Positions 24,657 through 36,764 of a DNA stretch of 64,000 nucleotides are shown here, piece after piece. Position 1 is the first letter of the stretch. Each line of letters starts with the position of its first letter. The position numbers and the translations under genes are program-made. Source of the DNA: Holothuria scabra (Eukaryota > Echinodermata > Holothuroidea > Aspidochirotida > Holothuriidae); contig CM074195.1 in assembly GCA_037179385.1 (NCBI GenBank), forward strand, positions 8,013,787 through 8,077,786, written 5' to 3'. Below the pieces are notes generated by a model that worked only from the letters and a program-made list of their open reading frames with translations, was not told where the DNA came from and did no database searches.

Positions 24657-25425
24657 GTAATGTCGTTATTGCCCGTAATAACAGTCTGGCAGGGACCTTA
24701 TAGCTCGGTAACCTATGTAAATTCTGGGTTAGGTCTCCCATTAAAATATATCATGAAATTGGCCTAAAAATGACTTAAGTAGGATGATTAATGCTACCAT
24801 ATCCATTTGTGACTCAAAGTTTAGTCTATATGGAAAATGTGTTTATCCGGACCTTAGCTTATTTTGTATAAATATAGGAAGTAGACTGCACTTAATATCC
24901 TTCGTAATAACCATGTTGATTTCAGCCGAAATTGTTTAGCTAAGTGTCTTCTTGGCAGTTAGTTGAGCAGTCAAGATGTCTGTATATCATCCTCCTTGAC
25001 ATGTACCGTACTAGTTACTTAGATTGATACAGGCGCCGATCCAGAAATTCAAAAAAAGGGGGGACTAACCCAAGAGAAAACAGGGGTGTGAGGGAGTTGC
25101 ACTGTTATTTTTCTCCCGTATGTTTTATTGTTGATGTGGCGAAAAGGGGAAGACTGAGGCCGACCCCCCCCCCCCCTTTATCAGTGCCTTTGAAAAAAGG
25201 CGAAATGATTTATTAAACAATATGTATGCGATAAGCTGTGCCACGCGTGAATGAACTGTAATTTTAGTATTTCATTTAGGGTGGTCTTCGGGTTGAGGAA
25301 GGGGGAACTTTTTCCGAGGCATGAGATGTGCCAAGATTTTGTAAAGAGTAAGTAACTGATAGAGTCGAACTGAAAGGTCATTCCTTGAAACCTCTGTTGA
25401 CCTGGAATTCAGATATGGGATAATA
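24654..25425. other. Intergenic, no gene seen
   Basis: Short frames only. A GAAAAGG/poly-C stretch near 25165-25177 resembles edges of other degenerate repeats in the window. No feature could be assigned. Confidence 0.4.
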
Positions 25426-25803
25426 TACTTAAAGGCAGTCCCAACTCTCACCCTAAACAACAATTTCATAGTAGCCTACAGAAACTCTTTGTAGGCACAG
25501 CTCTTTGATTGACAGCAACTTAAAAGAAGCAGAGTCCTGTATTCTCATTATGCAGCAGATACTGTACTGAGAGTGTTTTGATTACCCATTGGGTCTTGAG
25601 CACACGTGCACCCTGCAGCAATTGAGGGCCTCGGGAAAGATTAGCTTTGGCTAACCGAGTTGACATAAATACAAAATAAATAAAACAAACTCGAATACTA
25701 TCTGAATGAAGGAGAGTTTTCAACAGTTGTGAAAGGGGATTAAGTTTAAAATAAGAAGGTTAGGAGAATTTGACTGTTTGAGGTGACAGGATTAGGCCTT
25801 AAA
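25426..25803. mobile_element. MITE family 2, diverged copy
   Basis: Left end CTTAAAGGCAGTCCCAACTC then TCACCCTAAAC; right end GGAGAATTTGACTGTTTGAG then GATTAGGCCTTAAAT. The interior keeps CTCTTTGATTGACAGC and AGAAGGTTAGGAGAATT. It carries about 80 bp more than 28452-28738, so it has an internal insertion. Confidence 0.65.
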
Positions 25804-26059
25804 TGCGATTGTGATGTCTATAAAGGAGATTCACAGCCTACAGACTGCAGGACATACTAAACCCCGGGTGTTCATCCTTTCCATTGTAATGACGCTGCTT
25901 GTATTGATTAGACAGTGACTGCAGGCGGCAACTGTTCAAAAGAAAGGAACAAATGTCCTAGATTATCTACGTTTCAAGTTATAGATACAAATTTCGTAAG
26001 AAGAGTTACAGTTACAAGGGTCACTCTTAAAGCAACAGCTGAATTAAACAATTTCTTCT

Positions 26060-28320
26060 CGACAGGGGTGATGCCAGGATTTGCCCGACAGGGGGCCATA
26101 ATTTCAAGGCCCCGACAGAAGCGATGTTATGTCACGGTGGAACGTGACTTGACAGAATTTGAGGAGCGCGGAGCTCGACGAAATTTTGGGCTTTCTTTTT
26201 AACAAATACTTAAAATTCTGGAGTTCATTTGAAGTAAGATAAAACTTTTGTAAGAGATTTGGCTTTTGTTGGTATTATAAAAATTTTGGGTGTTTATAGA
26301 AAAATCTGTCCTTCATAAGGGAAAAATCAAAAACGTTATATGGGCGACAGCTAAAATTCTTTTGGGGTTGCGAATTGAATCGTACAAGACCTACGAAATA
26401 AGGCTTCGAGACGAGGCTAAAAGTTTGCCAGAAAAGTTTTCGCCTTTTTTGAACGAATCTTTGAAAATTAAGAGCTTAGTATAATGGAGAAATTTTGTAC
26501 TTTTAGTAGGTTTTTTGATAAGGTTATAGTGAAAAATTTGGTTTCTTTTATTAAGTAATATGCCTTTCAGGAGCAAAATTAGGTAGTATGCCGGGTGGTT
26601 AAAAGAGTTGGCTTTGCTTATTTATTGTACGGAATATCCATCGAAACTGGATAATCTTGCCACTTTTAACAATCTAAACTTATATTGGAGAAAAATTGTA
26701 ATTTTATTACAGTTTGGGGGCTTTATGGAGGAATCTGACGTTCTCATGAGGAAAATCAAGTAGGGGGTAATGTTTCTGTGCTTAGTGAATATCATCATGC
26801 AGATTTAGGCCCTCGGGCCATATTGGAGCATTCTCCCGACGAAAAAAATTGGCTTCGCACATATTTGAATTTTTTTATTTTATTTATTGTCATAGGCGTA
26901 AGGGAGTGTGTCAGTTTGGGCGGGGCAGAATTGTCTTTTGTCCGAAAAAATGAAACACTGCCCGAAAGATTATCTTAGACGAGCGCACAGAATTTTTTGA
27001 AAAATTGAGAACCCCCGGATAGCAGGAAATGGCATTTTCTGGGCTCGTAACTAGAATTAAAGAAGTACTTTCTTTCAGATTTCTTTCGCAATAAAATTAT
27101 TTTCACTTCATAATACTGCCCCAAAACGTAGAATGATTTTCAAACAGGCATTGTTCTGTTCAGCAATCTATTCGACTAAAACACTATATATGCGGAGAGC
27201 CACCATCAGTTGGCGCGTAGCGTACAGAAAATTGTTAAAAAATCTAATCCATAGTCCTATAAGATAGCCGGAAAGGCATTTCCCTGACTTGTAACTAGAA
27301 ATGAAGCAGTCGCTTTTTGAGCTTTCCTTTGAAATGAAAGTTTCACTTCAATAGAGAAAAAAACCCCAACTTGCTACTGGTCAGAAAAATACCAGCTAAA
27401 AGGTATTGCTACAGTTGGATGTAATGGCCGTGTCTCTTTTTGGTGGGGAGGAATATGAAACGGAATTGACAACATACTCTTATGTTTTTGACTACATTAA
27501 GAATCTTCGTCGAATTCAGTTGCAAGGTCTACTAACTAGATGAAATTTTTAACGTGACTGCCCGAACTCCAGACTATAAATGGTTTTACTCCCAACGTAT
27601 TTGAAAATATGTCACGTTAGAAGGTGCCTTCAAATAAATTCTCAGTCAGACTTATAAGGAGATTTTCTCACACCACTGTTTATCATTACGTGTAGCTGAA
27701 AACGACTCGACATGGCCGATATTCATTGCCTTTGTGAGAATTCGGCTGTCGGGGCAGGCCAGATGACAGACCTTTGGGTACTGCACGCACATGAACAACC
27801 TCTCGTCAGTTTTTGTAAGGAAAATTCGGAATTGTGAGTTTTCATGAAGAATATGGTCTTCTAGTAAACAAGATCAAGAAGGTCGTCCGAGTAACTACAG
27901 ACCCACATCTTTTATCCTGGGTCTGAAGATGAAGGCTCCCCGACGAAATTGGATTTTCTCAACAACAGGGGGTGGGTAGCCGGTCCCGGACGGAGGCATG
28001 ACCTTGCGCACACGGATTGAAGATGGGATGAGGGATAGAAGAACTAGTAAGAAGTGATTAAGACCGATTCAGATATGCATTAAATTAGCATTACAAAAGA
28101 AAAAAATAGTACAAGAAGAAAAAATCATGGTCATCCATCCAGTAACTTCAGTCTTTTATGTTTTTTATGTTTAAGCCTCCAGAAAAAATTGCATTCTTTC
28201 CCATATGGGGGAAGAGATAGGAAAAGGTACATAGAATGAGGTTTAACAGAGTTAAGAAGAGATTTAAAATCGATTCCGATATGTATTAAAACAGTATTAC
28301 AAAACAAAAAAATATTTTCT
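26060..28320 (+). repeat. 2-kb repeat, copy B (inverted partner at 15.3-17.2 kb)
   Basis: Begins with GGTGATGCCAGGATTTGCCC and CCGACAG, and runs collinear with the reverse complement of 15270-17190 through the ACCGATTCAGATATGCATT and AATCGATTCCGATATG blocks. A GCGCTCCGCTTAG-type fragment (GGAGAGCCACCATCAGTTGG near 27194) is embedded. No intact frame remains. The two copies are 9-10 kb apart in opposite orientation and enclose the PLE cluster. Confidence 0.75.
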
Positions 28321-28451
28321 AGATCGCCCATTCAGTAACTTCAGACATTGTTTTTTTTTTTATTTTTTTTTTTTTATTTTTAGGCCTCCCCGACGAAACC
28401 GCCGACCTTCCCGGACGGGGGGGGGGCAGTTCCTTCCGGTAAATTTCAAAT

Positions 28452-28738
28452 TTAAAGGGCCAAACCTCCCACCCCAAACTGCAATTTTGGTACGAGGGTA
28501 CCGAAATTCTCAATTGGCTCAGCTCATTGATTGACAGCTAATTCAAACAATGCAGAGTACCAAAGCTTATATTACACAGCATGAACGGCACTGAGAGTGT
28601 TTTGATTATATAGATTGAGTTATTTTATACTCACCTTGAAGCAATAAACTGAGTTTCAGACAATTGTGCGAGGGGCTTCAGTAAGAAGTTTAGGAAAATT
28701 GGTACTGTTTGGGGTGAAAGAACTGTACCTTTAAAGAG
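28452..28738. mobile_element. MITE family 2, full-length copy
   Basis: Left TTTAAAGGGCCAAACCTCCC and ACCCCAAACTGC; right TGTTTGGGGTGAAAGAAC then TACCTTTAAAG. At 287 bp it is the best-bounded copy in the window. The interior has CAATTGGCTCAGCTC, GATTGACAGCTAATTC and CAAAGCTTATATTACACAGC. Confidence 0.88.
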
Positions 28739-28799
28739 GAAAATGTTGTCTTAGATCACTTTCACCAGTCAATCATGAAACAGTGCAGTCTACACAACT

Positions 28800-29095
28800 T
28801 CAAGTTGGGACGACTACTCTTGCTATTTAAAGAGTGAAGTTAAATGCGTAGAGAGTGATATTCACTCCAAGAGAGAGAGAGAGAGAGAAGTTACACCTTA
28901 GGTGTAGTGCTTACAGAGACTCTCAAAAAGTGATCCTGCAGACACTCAATAAAGAGTACGTTTAATTCTTCTTAGAGTGAATTTCACTCTCCTTGGAGTG
29001 AATTTCATTATTCTTGGAATGAATTAACACTTATAGAGTATATATATAATACATATAATATTCACTCTAAGAAAGAGTGACCAAGTTCACTCTTT
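28800..29095. repeat. Cluster of AGAGTGA / TCACTCT words
   Basis: Within 300 bp the words AGAGTGA, TCACTCT and close variants occur about a dozen times in both orientations, often as pairs (AGAGTGATATTCACTCC, AGAGTGAATTTCACTCT, TTCACTCTAAGAAAGAGTG). A (GA)n run is at 28873-28889. It could be a fold-back-prone repeat or a clustered protein-binding motif. No gene overlaps. Confidence 0.7.
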
Positions 29096-31393
29096 TGTTT
29101 TTGTGTGTTTTGTTCGAAACAAAGGGTTCATTTAGATCTCACGCAGTAGCATTTTTAATTGGGACGGGGCACAGTCCCCCCCCCCCCCAACCTTCGAAGT
29201 CAGTCGGGGAAAATCTCTTAGTCGGGGGCTTTACGGGTTTGAGGAAAAGTTTGAAGAAAAAACACATTGAGCATTCAAGCCTTAACCACACACCAACCTG
29301 TCAGTCTCCGTGATGGTAGCCGCGGAGCGGACAAGTCTCAGTTTTCGTTCAGCTAATCGCTACGAAAATCTCTGAGGGAGGCAGCTTAAGGGGGGGGGGC
29401 ACAGAGGCGGTACGCAGGCTACCTCCGTGGGGCAAAAAGATGGTTGTCAACTTGAAAGCAAAAAGAAAGGCCTCGAAAATTCGAGTAGCACAAGTATCGT
29501 CGCTAAGAACTGAAATGCAGAAAGGAAGAAGAAAAAACAACAAGGTCATCAAAATCCGTTCAGTCGGGGGAATCACAGATTGTGCCCGCACCTTCGAACT
29601 TCGAAATCTTGCATACGTCACTGATCTCAAGGTCGCAATTAGTCATGTCTGCATGTCAGGGCTTAATGCTATAGTTCATCCGAGGCTTTTTCTCTGCACA
29701 AGACATATTTAGTTGCGCACAGATTTTGAAATCAGTTCTTGTGAAGTTGTTAAACATGTTTTTTACGTCTTTTCATCTATTTTTTTTTTTATTAATTTGT
29801 TCCCCTTCACAGACTTGAATCTAACGGGAAGGGTCAGTTTTCAATGGAAATGAGGGTCTTTGGAAACGTGACATAAAAGTAGACTAAACTAAAAACCACT
29901 GGCAAAATGGGCTTAATTAAAAAATAGGGACAAAACTATGAACTGAAGGCCAGCAGGCTTAGCATTATTTTAGCAAGATTTAGGTCAGTTAACATGCTTC
30001 AGTAGATGCTGTTATATCAGTTAAGCTGTGTAGTAAAGTCTTCACGGTCATGGTATATGGTAACGCAGAAGTGCTATGAATAGTCAATTAACTTTCCAGT
30101 TTTCAAGTTGTGAATAGAGACTTGCAATTTGTGGAATTTCCCTTAATGGACCTCATACAGAAAATTCCCTTTGGGGTCATTTTCCAAAGGTTCCAATGGG
30201 TTCCAAATGGTTCTAAAAGGTTTTCAAAAGGGTCTTGTTTACGTAAGGGGTAACGTTTGTAATTAATCGAAGCCTACAGCTTCGATTGTAGGGATTGCTG
30301 TACTTATCACGTGCTTTTTCGACTGCTTATGCGACTCGGTATACCTTCTCGTGCACACAAATTCCGCATGAACGTATTGCCATAACGAACCGCTACGCAC
30401 GAAAAAGAGTTTTTCGCCTGCTTGCAAGGTTCGATATAAGTTCCCCTTCGCACAAGTACAACATTAAAATCTTTCACATAAATTCACTCTAGCAGTCTCG
30501 GCTTTGACTGCGCATGCTCAAATGGTCAAATATGCGCTAGAACCGTGTCACGGCTGTCCCGTCACGGCTTTCTGTTGACTGCTTGGAAGATACGCTTCTT
30601 TCACAGGTTGAGTAAAAAATCCTGTGGACTCGTTTAATTTGGCGAATTTGGCAGCAGAATATTTTTTGCTCTCAAGTAGTGAGCTTGGCAAGCCATTTGC
30701 AACTTATTGCATCTCACTCAGTTTTCAATAATAAAATCAGGCAGCGTATATGAACGTTTCATCTTTGTTTCGTACCATCTTCAGAGGCTTCGATTTGTAC
30801 TTGCCTGCAAGTACGGGTTGTCTAGTTCTCTTTGTGATTTGTGTCATTGACACCACCAACCCGAGGGACCCATATGTGAATGCAAAGGGGGTTTCCAAAT
30901 TGTACCATTTGAAAACGGCGGGTTCATTGTTCACAGGATTGTACTCCAAATGGTCCCACTAATTTTCAGCTTGATCTGAACGACTACCGTCACGCAAAAT
31001 GTCTGAAAGGATTAAACCCTCATCAGATCGGATGTGTGGGAACGATTTTTGAGGAGCTATAACCACACAGTGTTCATAACCCGGGGAATGAGTGTCGTTC
31101 GTAGGAGTTGGCGAGTGGAAATACTCAGGATGAAAATAAGACTGCAAGGGGTTTGAAGGCCACGAGATAAGGACATTTTTCTGTCATTTCCTGGTAGATC
31201 TTGTTAACTATCACCAGGAGACGTGAGATTTTTCATTTGGGCATCTTTGGACAGCATTAAAGTGGGAACTTTGACTCTATTTTCTTTGACATGTTGAACA
31301 GCTTTGTCGATTAGCCCTTCCACTTCAGAATTAGCTCCACCGCCAACGGTCACGGGAGTATACCTTTGATTTCAGAGAGCAGTAGCTAGCAAG
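29096..31393. other. Intergenic, no gene seen
   Basis: The largest frames (29440-29712 on plus, 29349-29630 on minus) overlap each other and have no family signature. Poly-C and poly-G tracts at 29178-29188 and 29390-29399 are like those at degenerate transposon edges elsewhere. A small hairpin (TCGAAGCCTACAGCTTCGA) is at 30267-30285. Nothing is assigned. Confidence 0.4.
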
Positions 31394-31432
31394 ACCAGGG
31401 AGTTGCTAGAGAGTCTCTACCAACTCCCTGGC
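31394..31432. repeat. CAGGGAGTTG palindrome
   Basis: CCAGGGAGTTGCTAGAGAG faces CTCTACCAACTCCCTGG, an almost perfect hairpin of about 17 bp per arm. Related palindromes occur at 39782-39803 and 56100-56148, and single arms at 8820 and 59895. Confidence 0.8.
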
Positions 31433-32199
31433 TAGACAGAGCCTGAATTTTACGGAGGGCGCACTTACAAAATCTGCAAATGCAAGAACAGCCTCATATA
31501 AACTATTTGTAATTCTGGATGGTCCGATGACGCGTGCAATTATTCTTAATTTAGTTATAGGCCTACTGCTGTCATTCCTCCGTGTCTAAAATCACGCACG
31601 TTAGACATTTGGGATCTGATTTGTGGAGGTTTATTCCGGATCCGCAGAAACTGTACTTTTTGAAGATACAGCCTAAATAATTACAAACAACATCTTCCTC
31701 TTGACACTTCCAGCACCGACAAAAGATGGGTTTAGTTTAGTTTATGTTATGATAAATGTTTCCTTTGATATGTTGTGAGTTCTCTCCACTTTGATGAGAA
31801 TGTCTTGTTATCGGCATTTCCTCTCTTCTGGCTCTTTTCACTCAAAGTGCTAATATTTCAATATTCTTTCTATCATTGTTATAAAATAACTGTTAAAAGG
31901 ACAATGTAAGCACCCCGATTGGGATCAGTGTATCCTACTTTATGAATGGTTATTGAGTGTTACTTTTTTAAAGGCCAAAACAATGGTGCCCTCCTTTTAC
32001 TACCCTGGATCTGGAAGACTCGTATTTTCTGGTCCACCCGAAGGTACTTCAGAAGGCCCAAAGGGCCGGAAAAAATGAGTCAAAACACACCAACACCCAT
32101 GATCGGTGAACACAAAACTACCAGCAACCGCCCCACATCCCGACCCGGCAACCTTGGAAAGGAAAGTGGATAGAGAGAAAGCGAAGGCCACCACCAGGG
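31433..32199. other. Intergenic, no gene seen
   Basis: No supported coding sequence. The right end merges without a clear boundary into the presumed LINE 3' untranslated region. Confidence 0.35.
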
Positions 32200-32512
32200 T
32201 CCCGCGGTCAAACCCACGCACACCACGCACACTTGCCCCCTCTGGAGACAAGGTTGGGCCATACCAATGATTTGTACCCTTCTTCAGGGCTACAATTGCT
32301 GGTTGTACCCTTCTTCAGGGCTAATGGATGTCTTCTTCGGTGGCTGGTCTTGGTTTCTTCGGAGGATGGTCTTCCTCATTTCTTCAGTTTCTTTGTTACT
32401 TGGCCATATTTTTCAACTTTCGTTTTGTGAGTCCCTCTAGGGGTGTTTGTCTTAGGTAAATTTGTCGAAGTTTCAGTTGTCCCTTGATAAAATTTCGAGT
32501 TTGCCTGTCCTT
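32200..32512 (-). other. Probable LINE 3' untranslated region
   Basis: Lies just downstream, on the minus strand, of the LINE RT fragment. It contains a tandem pair of GCCCTGAAGAAGGGTACAA (32270-32330), separated by a short AACCAGCAATTGT stretch. Such short GAAGAAGGG hairpin repeats are common in LINE tails. The true end of the element is not visible. Confidence 0.5.
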
Positions 32513-33092
32513 TTATCTGCAGTTGGTTAGGAAAGTCTTTTGTAAGTCTTTGAGACGCTGTTTGACAGTCGGTAGTCTGGCAATGTCTAGGACTTCGTCA
32601 GAGGGGTGTCGGTAGTCAAGGTGGTGGGCAATCCTGCATGCCCGTCGTTGAGTCTTTTCGTAGTTTTCAAAAAGCGAGTCGTTTAGGTGAATAAGTACGG
32701 GAGCTGCGTACTCAATAATTGGTCTAGTCATCGTTTTGTATATTGTCATGGTCGTGGCAGGGGAGGCAAGTGGGTGCTCCTTAGTCCCTGCTATACGGTA
32801 AAGCTGAGAGACTTGCCTGCGCATTGTCTTGGCTTTGTCCTTGTGGTGGTAGTTGAATTCTAGTCGTTCGTCAATGGTCACTCCCAGGTATTTAAACCGT
32901 CTTTGAGTAGGAATGAGTTTGTTGTTGAAAGTCACATATGGGGGTCGCGTCGGAGGGCATTATAGTAGTCCTAATATAGAGTACCTGGGATTTGTCCGGG
33001 TTCAGTACAATGCGCCAGTCGTTGCACCAATTTTCAAGTTGGTTTATGTAATTTTGGAGTCTTTGTTCGGCCTTGTCAGCAAATTTTGGAGG
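32513..33092 (-). pseudogene. Non-LTR (LINE) reverse transcriptase, C-terminal fragment
   Basis: Two adjoining minus-strand frames join across one frameshift near 32900-32930. The upstream frame has QRLQNYINQLENWCNDWRI and LNPDKSQVLYI, the end of the RT palm after motif C. The downstream frame has RFKYLGVTIDERLEFNYHHK, PIIEYAAPVLIHL and QRRACRI, the thumb region shared by Jockey, CR1 and related LINE clades. The endonuclease and RT catalytic motifs are missing, so this is a 5'-truncated, dead copy. The truncation point (about 33083-33092) is marked by a fold-back of its own sequence. Clade assignment between Jockey-like and CR1-like is not certain. Confidence 0.82.
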
Positions 33093-33131
33093 TTTGCTGA
33101 CAAGGTCGAACAAAGATTCCAAAATTACATA
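33045..33131. repeat. 39-bp inverted repeat at LINE 5' truncation
   Basis: 33045-33083 and 33093-33131 are inverted copies of each other (37 of 39 positions match by eye), separated by nine bases. The left arm is LINE coding sequence in place. The right arm is the same piece flipped, at the point where the LINE stops. Confidence 0.92.
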
Positions 33132-33217
33132 CCCTGAGTATGCAACATCTATATATGTCCTGGAATATCATAAAAGACACAAAGACACGTGAGAGAAAGA
33201 GAAGAAATCTACGAGAT

Positions 33218-33510
33218 TAGAGGGCCAAAAACTGCAGTTCTTGTAAGTGCTAACAGAAATTCTCAATTGGCTTAACTCTTTGATTGACAGTTCATTCAAA
33301 CAATAGGGAGTTCCAAAGCTTATATTACACAGCTTGAACTGTACTGAGAGGGTTTTGTTAATACACACTGAGCTTTTCTGTACTCACCCGGAAGCAATAA
33401 ACTGAGATAGTGTCTAGATGAGGATGAATTTCAGACAAATGTGGGAGGGGCTTAAGTAAGAAGGTTAGGAGAATTGGTACTGTTTGGGGTGAAAGAATAG
33501 GGCCTTTAAG
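33218..33510. mobile_element. MITE family 2, copy with eroded left end
   Basis: AGGGCCAAAAACTGCAGTTC at the left, then ATTCTCAATTGGCTTAACTC, CAAAGCTTATATTACACAGC, GAAGCAATAAACTGA, GGGAGGGGCTTAAGTAAGAA and the right end ACTGTTTGGGGTGAAAG plus GGGCCTTTAA. The left inverted repeat has lost the CACCCCAAAC part. Confidence 0.8.
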
Positions 33511-33967
33511 GTGCTATTTTGAAGTATGTCTGGGACGACTGCTTTTGCCCTATACCTACAAAATGAACATGAACTTGACCACAAACTTGAATAGAACCAA
33601 TGAATTCCACACCTTCATCATCACGATTTTCTATAGGCATAGCCGAAAACCATTCAATGACGGAGGCAAACGAGGTGGGACCAGACAACCACCCTTTCTG
33701 GAAGGATGCTTTCTGGAATGTTATTCTGACAAAGCCTCTGATTATTACACATTTCCTGCTGCGAAGCTAAGCTAGCTTTCTTGTGGGCTTTGCTGGTTGC
33801 ATGGGATTGCAGCAGATTAAATCATTTTCAGAAAAATGCAGCAGCCTGTGAAAACAAACTGAGGGCGTAACCAGAATTTCATCTTGGGTGAGAGAGAGTG
33901 AAATTGTATAGCGGAGGATTTGAGGGTTGGAGGTCCCCAACCTTTGGAAAAGTTTTACTAAAGGGGG
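33511..33967. other. Intergenic, no gene seen
   Basis: A 76-codon plus-strand frame (33545-33775) has no recognisable features. Nothing else could be assigned. Confidence 0.35.
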
Positions 33968-33971
33968 TTAA

Positions 33972-34222
33972 CCCTTTACCGCTGTGCTCCAATCGGGGCA
34001 TATTTGCGCGCCTCGGGAGTGGTCGGAAAAGCGGACGTAACACGCCCCGCATCACCTTTCGTTGGCTATTGACCCCGTGACCTTAAACTATTGTCCCTCT
34101 CGTTGTTTTGGCCGAATTGTCGGGTAGCTACTCGCTGTTTCGAGCTCCGCGTGAAAGAGTAAAGACGGGTGACAGCCGCGCTCTCCGCCTGGGTCCAAAA
34201 GGACCCAAACAACTGTAAAGGG
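33972..34222. mobile_element. piggyBac-like MITE with TTAA duplications
   Basis: TTAA (33968-33971), then CCCTTTAC at the left. The right end is GTAAAGGG followed by TTAA (34223-34226). TTAA target duplications and CCC-starting termini are the hallmark of the piggyBac superfamily. At 251 bp with no coding capacity it needs a transposase from elsewhere. It is markedly more GC- and CpG-rich than its flanks. A short internal hairpin, GGGTCC/GGACCC, lies next to the right end. Confidence 0.82.
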
Positions 34223-34226
34223 TTAA

Positions 34227-36564
34227 ATGGCAAGAGCAGTCGCCCCAACTCGAGGTAATGTAGTCGACTGTTCTGTTTCATAATTGGCTGTTGAGTCAAA
34301 TGTGAAATTTTCTAGAATTAACTGCTTGGCTTGCCTTGAATATCAATAGTTAAGTGATTAAATGTGGTGAAAGATATTATGAAGAAAAATAAAAAAGCAA
34401 ATTGTGAGATTTAGATGTTGCTTCAAAATAAGTTTGGGGTCTGCTCTTGACCTTTAAGCTCGAATGCAAAGTGATGTTACATTTGATGCTAGGGGCTCTT
34501 CCATTGCCCCTCTCTCTTCTCTGATCTGCCTCCCTTTGTCGGGTTTGTTTTCCTTTTCCCTGATTTTTTGGGGAAAGGGATTGGGGGTAGAGGTGGCGGT
34601 GGGGACCACCACAATCCAGTCTGGCTATACGTTGTCTGAAAAGTTCAACCTGTATCCATTTAACCTCATGAATAAGTCATAATAGATAAACAGGGGAAGT
34701 GGGGTAGTTGGTCCAGGGGGCTGGTGACGCAACATTAGAAAAAACAAGCGAAAGAGGCTATTGTTGGAAACGAAAGGTTTCAAGAAAGATCTCTTCGATG
34801 GATCTCCATTTAATATCAATGTACGGGTTGGTTGGTCTTAGGACTAGACAATTGGTTTGTTATATGAGGCTTTACGGCTCATTCTTTAACCAATCGATTT
34901 AAGAAGGCCGGCCACGACTGTTTTCCATTTGTGGCTCATTGGCTGGTCGGTCATGGAAAGCTAGACAACATAGGCACGGGAATTCATAAAATTTTATGGG
35001 ACATGTTTATATTATTCCAGTGGTTCTTTGCCCATAGTTTTGGAAGATCAATGAACAGGAAATAAGGCAAAGATTTAAAGTGCCCTCAGCGAATAAATCA
35101 TCCTCGTCACGGTTACCAGAGACTTTAAACAGGATAAGAGGGCGCACTTATAATAATCAGTCACGTCTGGATAGGGAGTTCTTAGTCAGCTGGCCTGAGT
35201 GCCGTAGGTTTGGTTGCCCTCCCCCCCCCCCCTGGAAAATTTGAAAAAAAAAAAAACGTTTAAAAATCAAAGCAAAAACCCGAACAAAACGTGTTTTCCA
35301 AGTTTCTATGCGAAAATAGGCTTTAGAAATGCCATTTCCGGCGATCTGGGAGGCATTTTGGTCTGAAATTTTCTCATGCTTTGTGTCAATTCATGGTGAT
35401 TTGGAGGTTTTGCCCCTCCCTCGAAATCCCCCCCCCCGACTTTTTTCTGCGGACGTCCATGGATGGGGGTAGAAGTAGAGGTTATTATCTGAGCGTGCAA
35501 CATATGGATGTGTTCACCACTGCTAGCGTTTACAAATCTGTGAACAACTTTTTCTTATTATTAGATGCGGGATTGGATACGGGAAATTCCCTGGCTTAAA
35601 AGACCCCACCCAGCGTAGGACCACTCCTGGGTGGTAACATATTATGATAATGATATATCCGAAACATGTCGTCTTTTATCCTACGGTTCATTGAAGTCCT
35701 CCAAGATTGCAAAGTTTAGGAGTTTCATTTATCCGACCATCATACAGATTAATTTTTTGACCCCATCCCAGTCAGGATTGGGAAGGGGATATACAGTTTG
35801 AACGTAGACACCGTGAAGTCCAACAACACCTCAACGTCCTCCACCCTCCCCGTCTATCTCCTTGCTGGCATTATGTGTTCAGCGGTCATGGTCATTCCAT
35901 TTCTCTCTCATTTCATTGGAATCGAAAACTGCAATCCAAAGAATGAGGGGCTATATCAGAGGCGTCTACTATGGGTGACGGGCACTCTCAAAGGTTCTTT
36001 TGTCCACTGGAAACACTGGCTACTGCTTTCTTTGTGATCCTCCAAACACTAGACCAGTTGGTTCAGTAATATCAGGCCCGAGGTTCATTTGGGGCGCACA
36101 GGCTTCCCTTATATTCAAATAAATAAACGGTTACAAACGGCATAAAAGCCTTGACAAAGGCTACCAGACCCATGTCGGCATACAGCGGTCAGAAACAAAT
36201 GCAGTGTCCATGGGTCCGATCATAGAAATGGCTCACGGATAAATCTAAACGGTTTTTCAGTAAGGGCGCCCTCTTTCATTTGAAAGGTAATTCTAACCAG
36301 GGCTCCAACTGTGTCGACAGGGACATGGAGGATGTCTGAATGGGGAAATTTCAGGAGATAATAGTTGTGAGACTGGGTAGGTACAAAAAAGAAGGAATTA
36401 TAACTTCGACCTAGGAACCATTGCCCCTTCACAGTTGTGGAGCTTATACCCTTTGTCATCTGATTTGATCCTTTTGGCCTTTGTCTTACCATGTATTGTT
36501 TGCGCAGTCTAATAGCAACTTACAAATAAATAGGAGCTGAAGAATGTTATAATTTCCAATAAAT
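34227..36564. other. Intergenic; degenerate repeat pieces
   Basis: No supported gene. A segment at 34855-34940 (TTTACGGCTCATTC, AACCAATCGATTTAAG, GCCGGCCACG, TGTGGCTCATTGG) recurs in related form at 42828-42915 and 56250-56335, a dispersed repeat. 35225-35465 has poly-C edges and a TTGTGTCAATTCATGGTG core like the GCGCTCCGCTTAG repeat. The frame 35798-36037 contains one hydrophobic stretch (VYLLAGIMCSAVMVIPFL) but no further support. Confidence 0.4.
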
Positions 36565-36570
36565 TTTATT
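36565..36570 (-). terminator. Poly(A) signal of the Hes-like gene
   Basis: AATAAA on the minus strand, about 195 bp beyond the TAA stop at 36767-36765. It is the first canonical signal after the stop, giving a compact 3' untranslated region of roughly 210-220 nt. No K-box, GY-box or Brd-box of the insect E(spl) type is seen between stop and signal. Confidence 0.75.
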
Positions 36571-36764
36571 TATAAACATTGACCAGCAACGAAGATTAGT
36601 TTGTTTTGTCAGATTTTACGGCTTTGATTTACAGACTTCAGTCAAAAAATATTGAAAATATAGTATGAAGTATTGTTCTTTGAACTCAATCGATGTATGT
36701 ATGAAAATAGTCTGTATGATTTTAACAGTTCGAAAGTTTGCATCTCAAGGACTTGCAATCTGTT

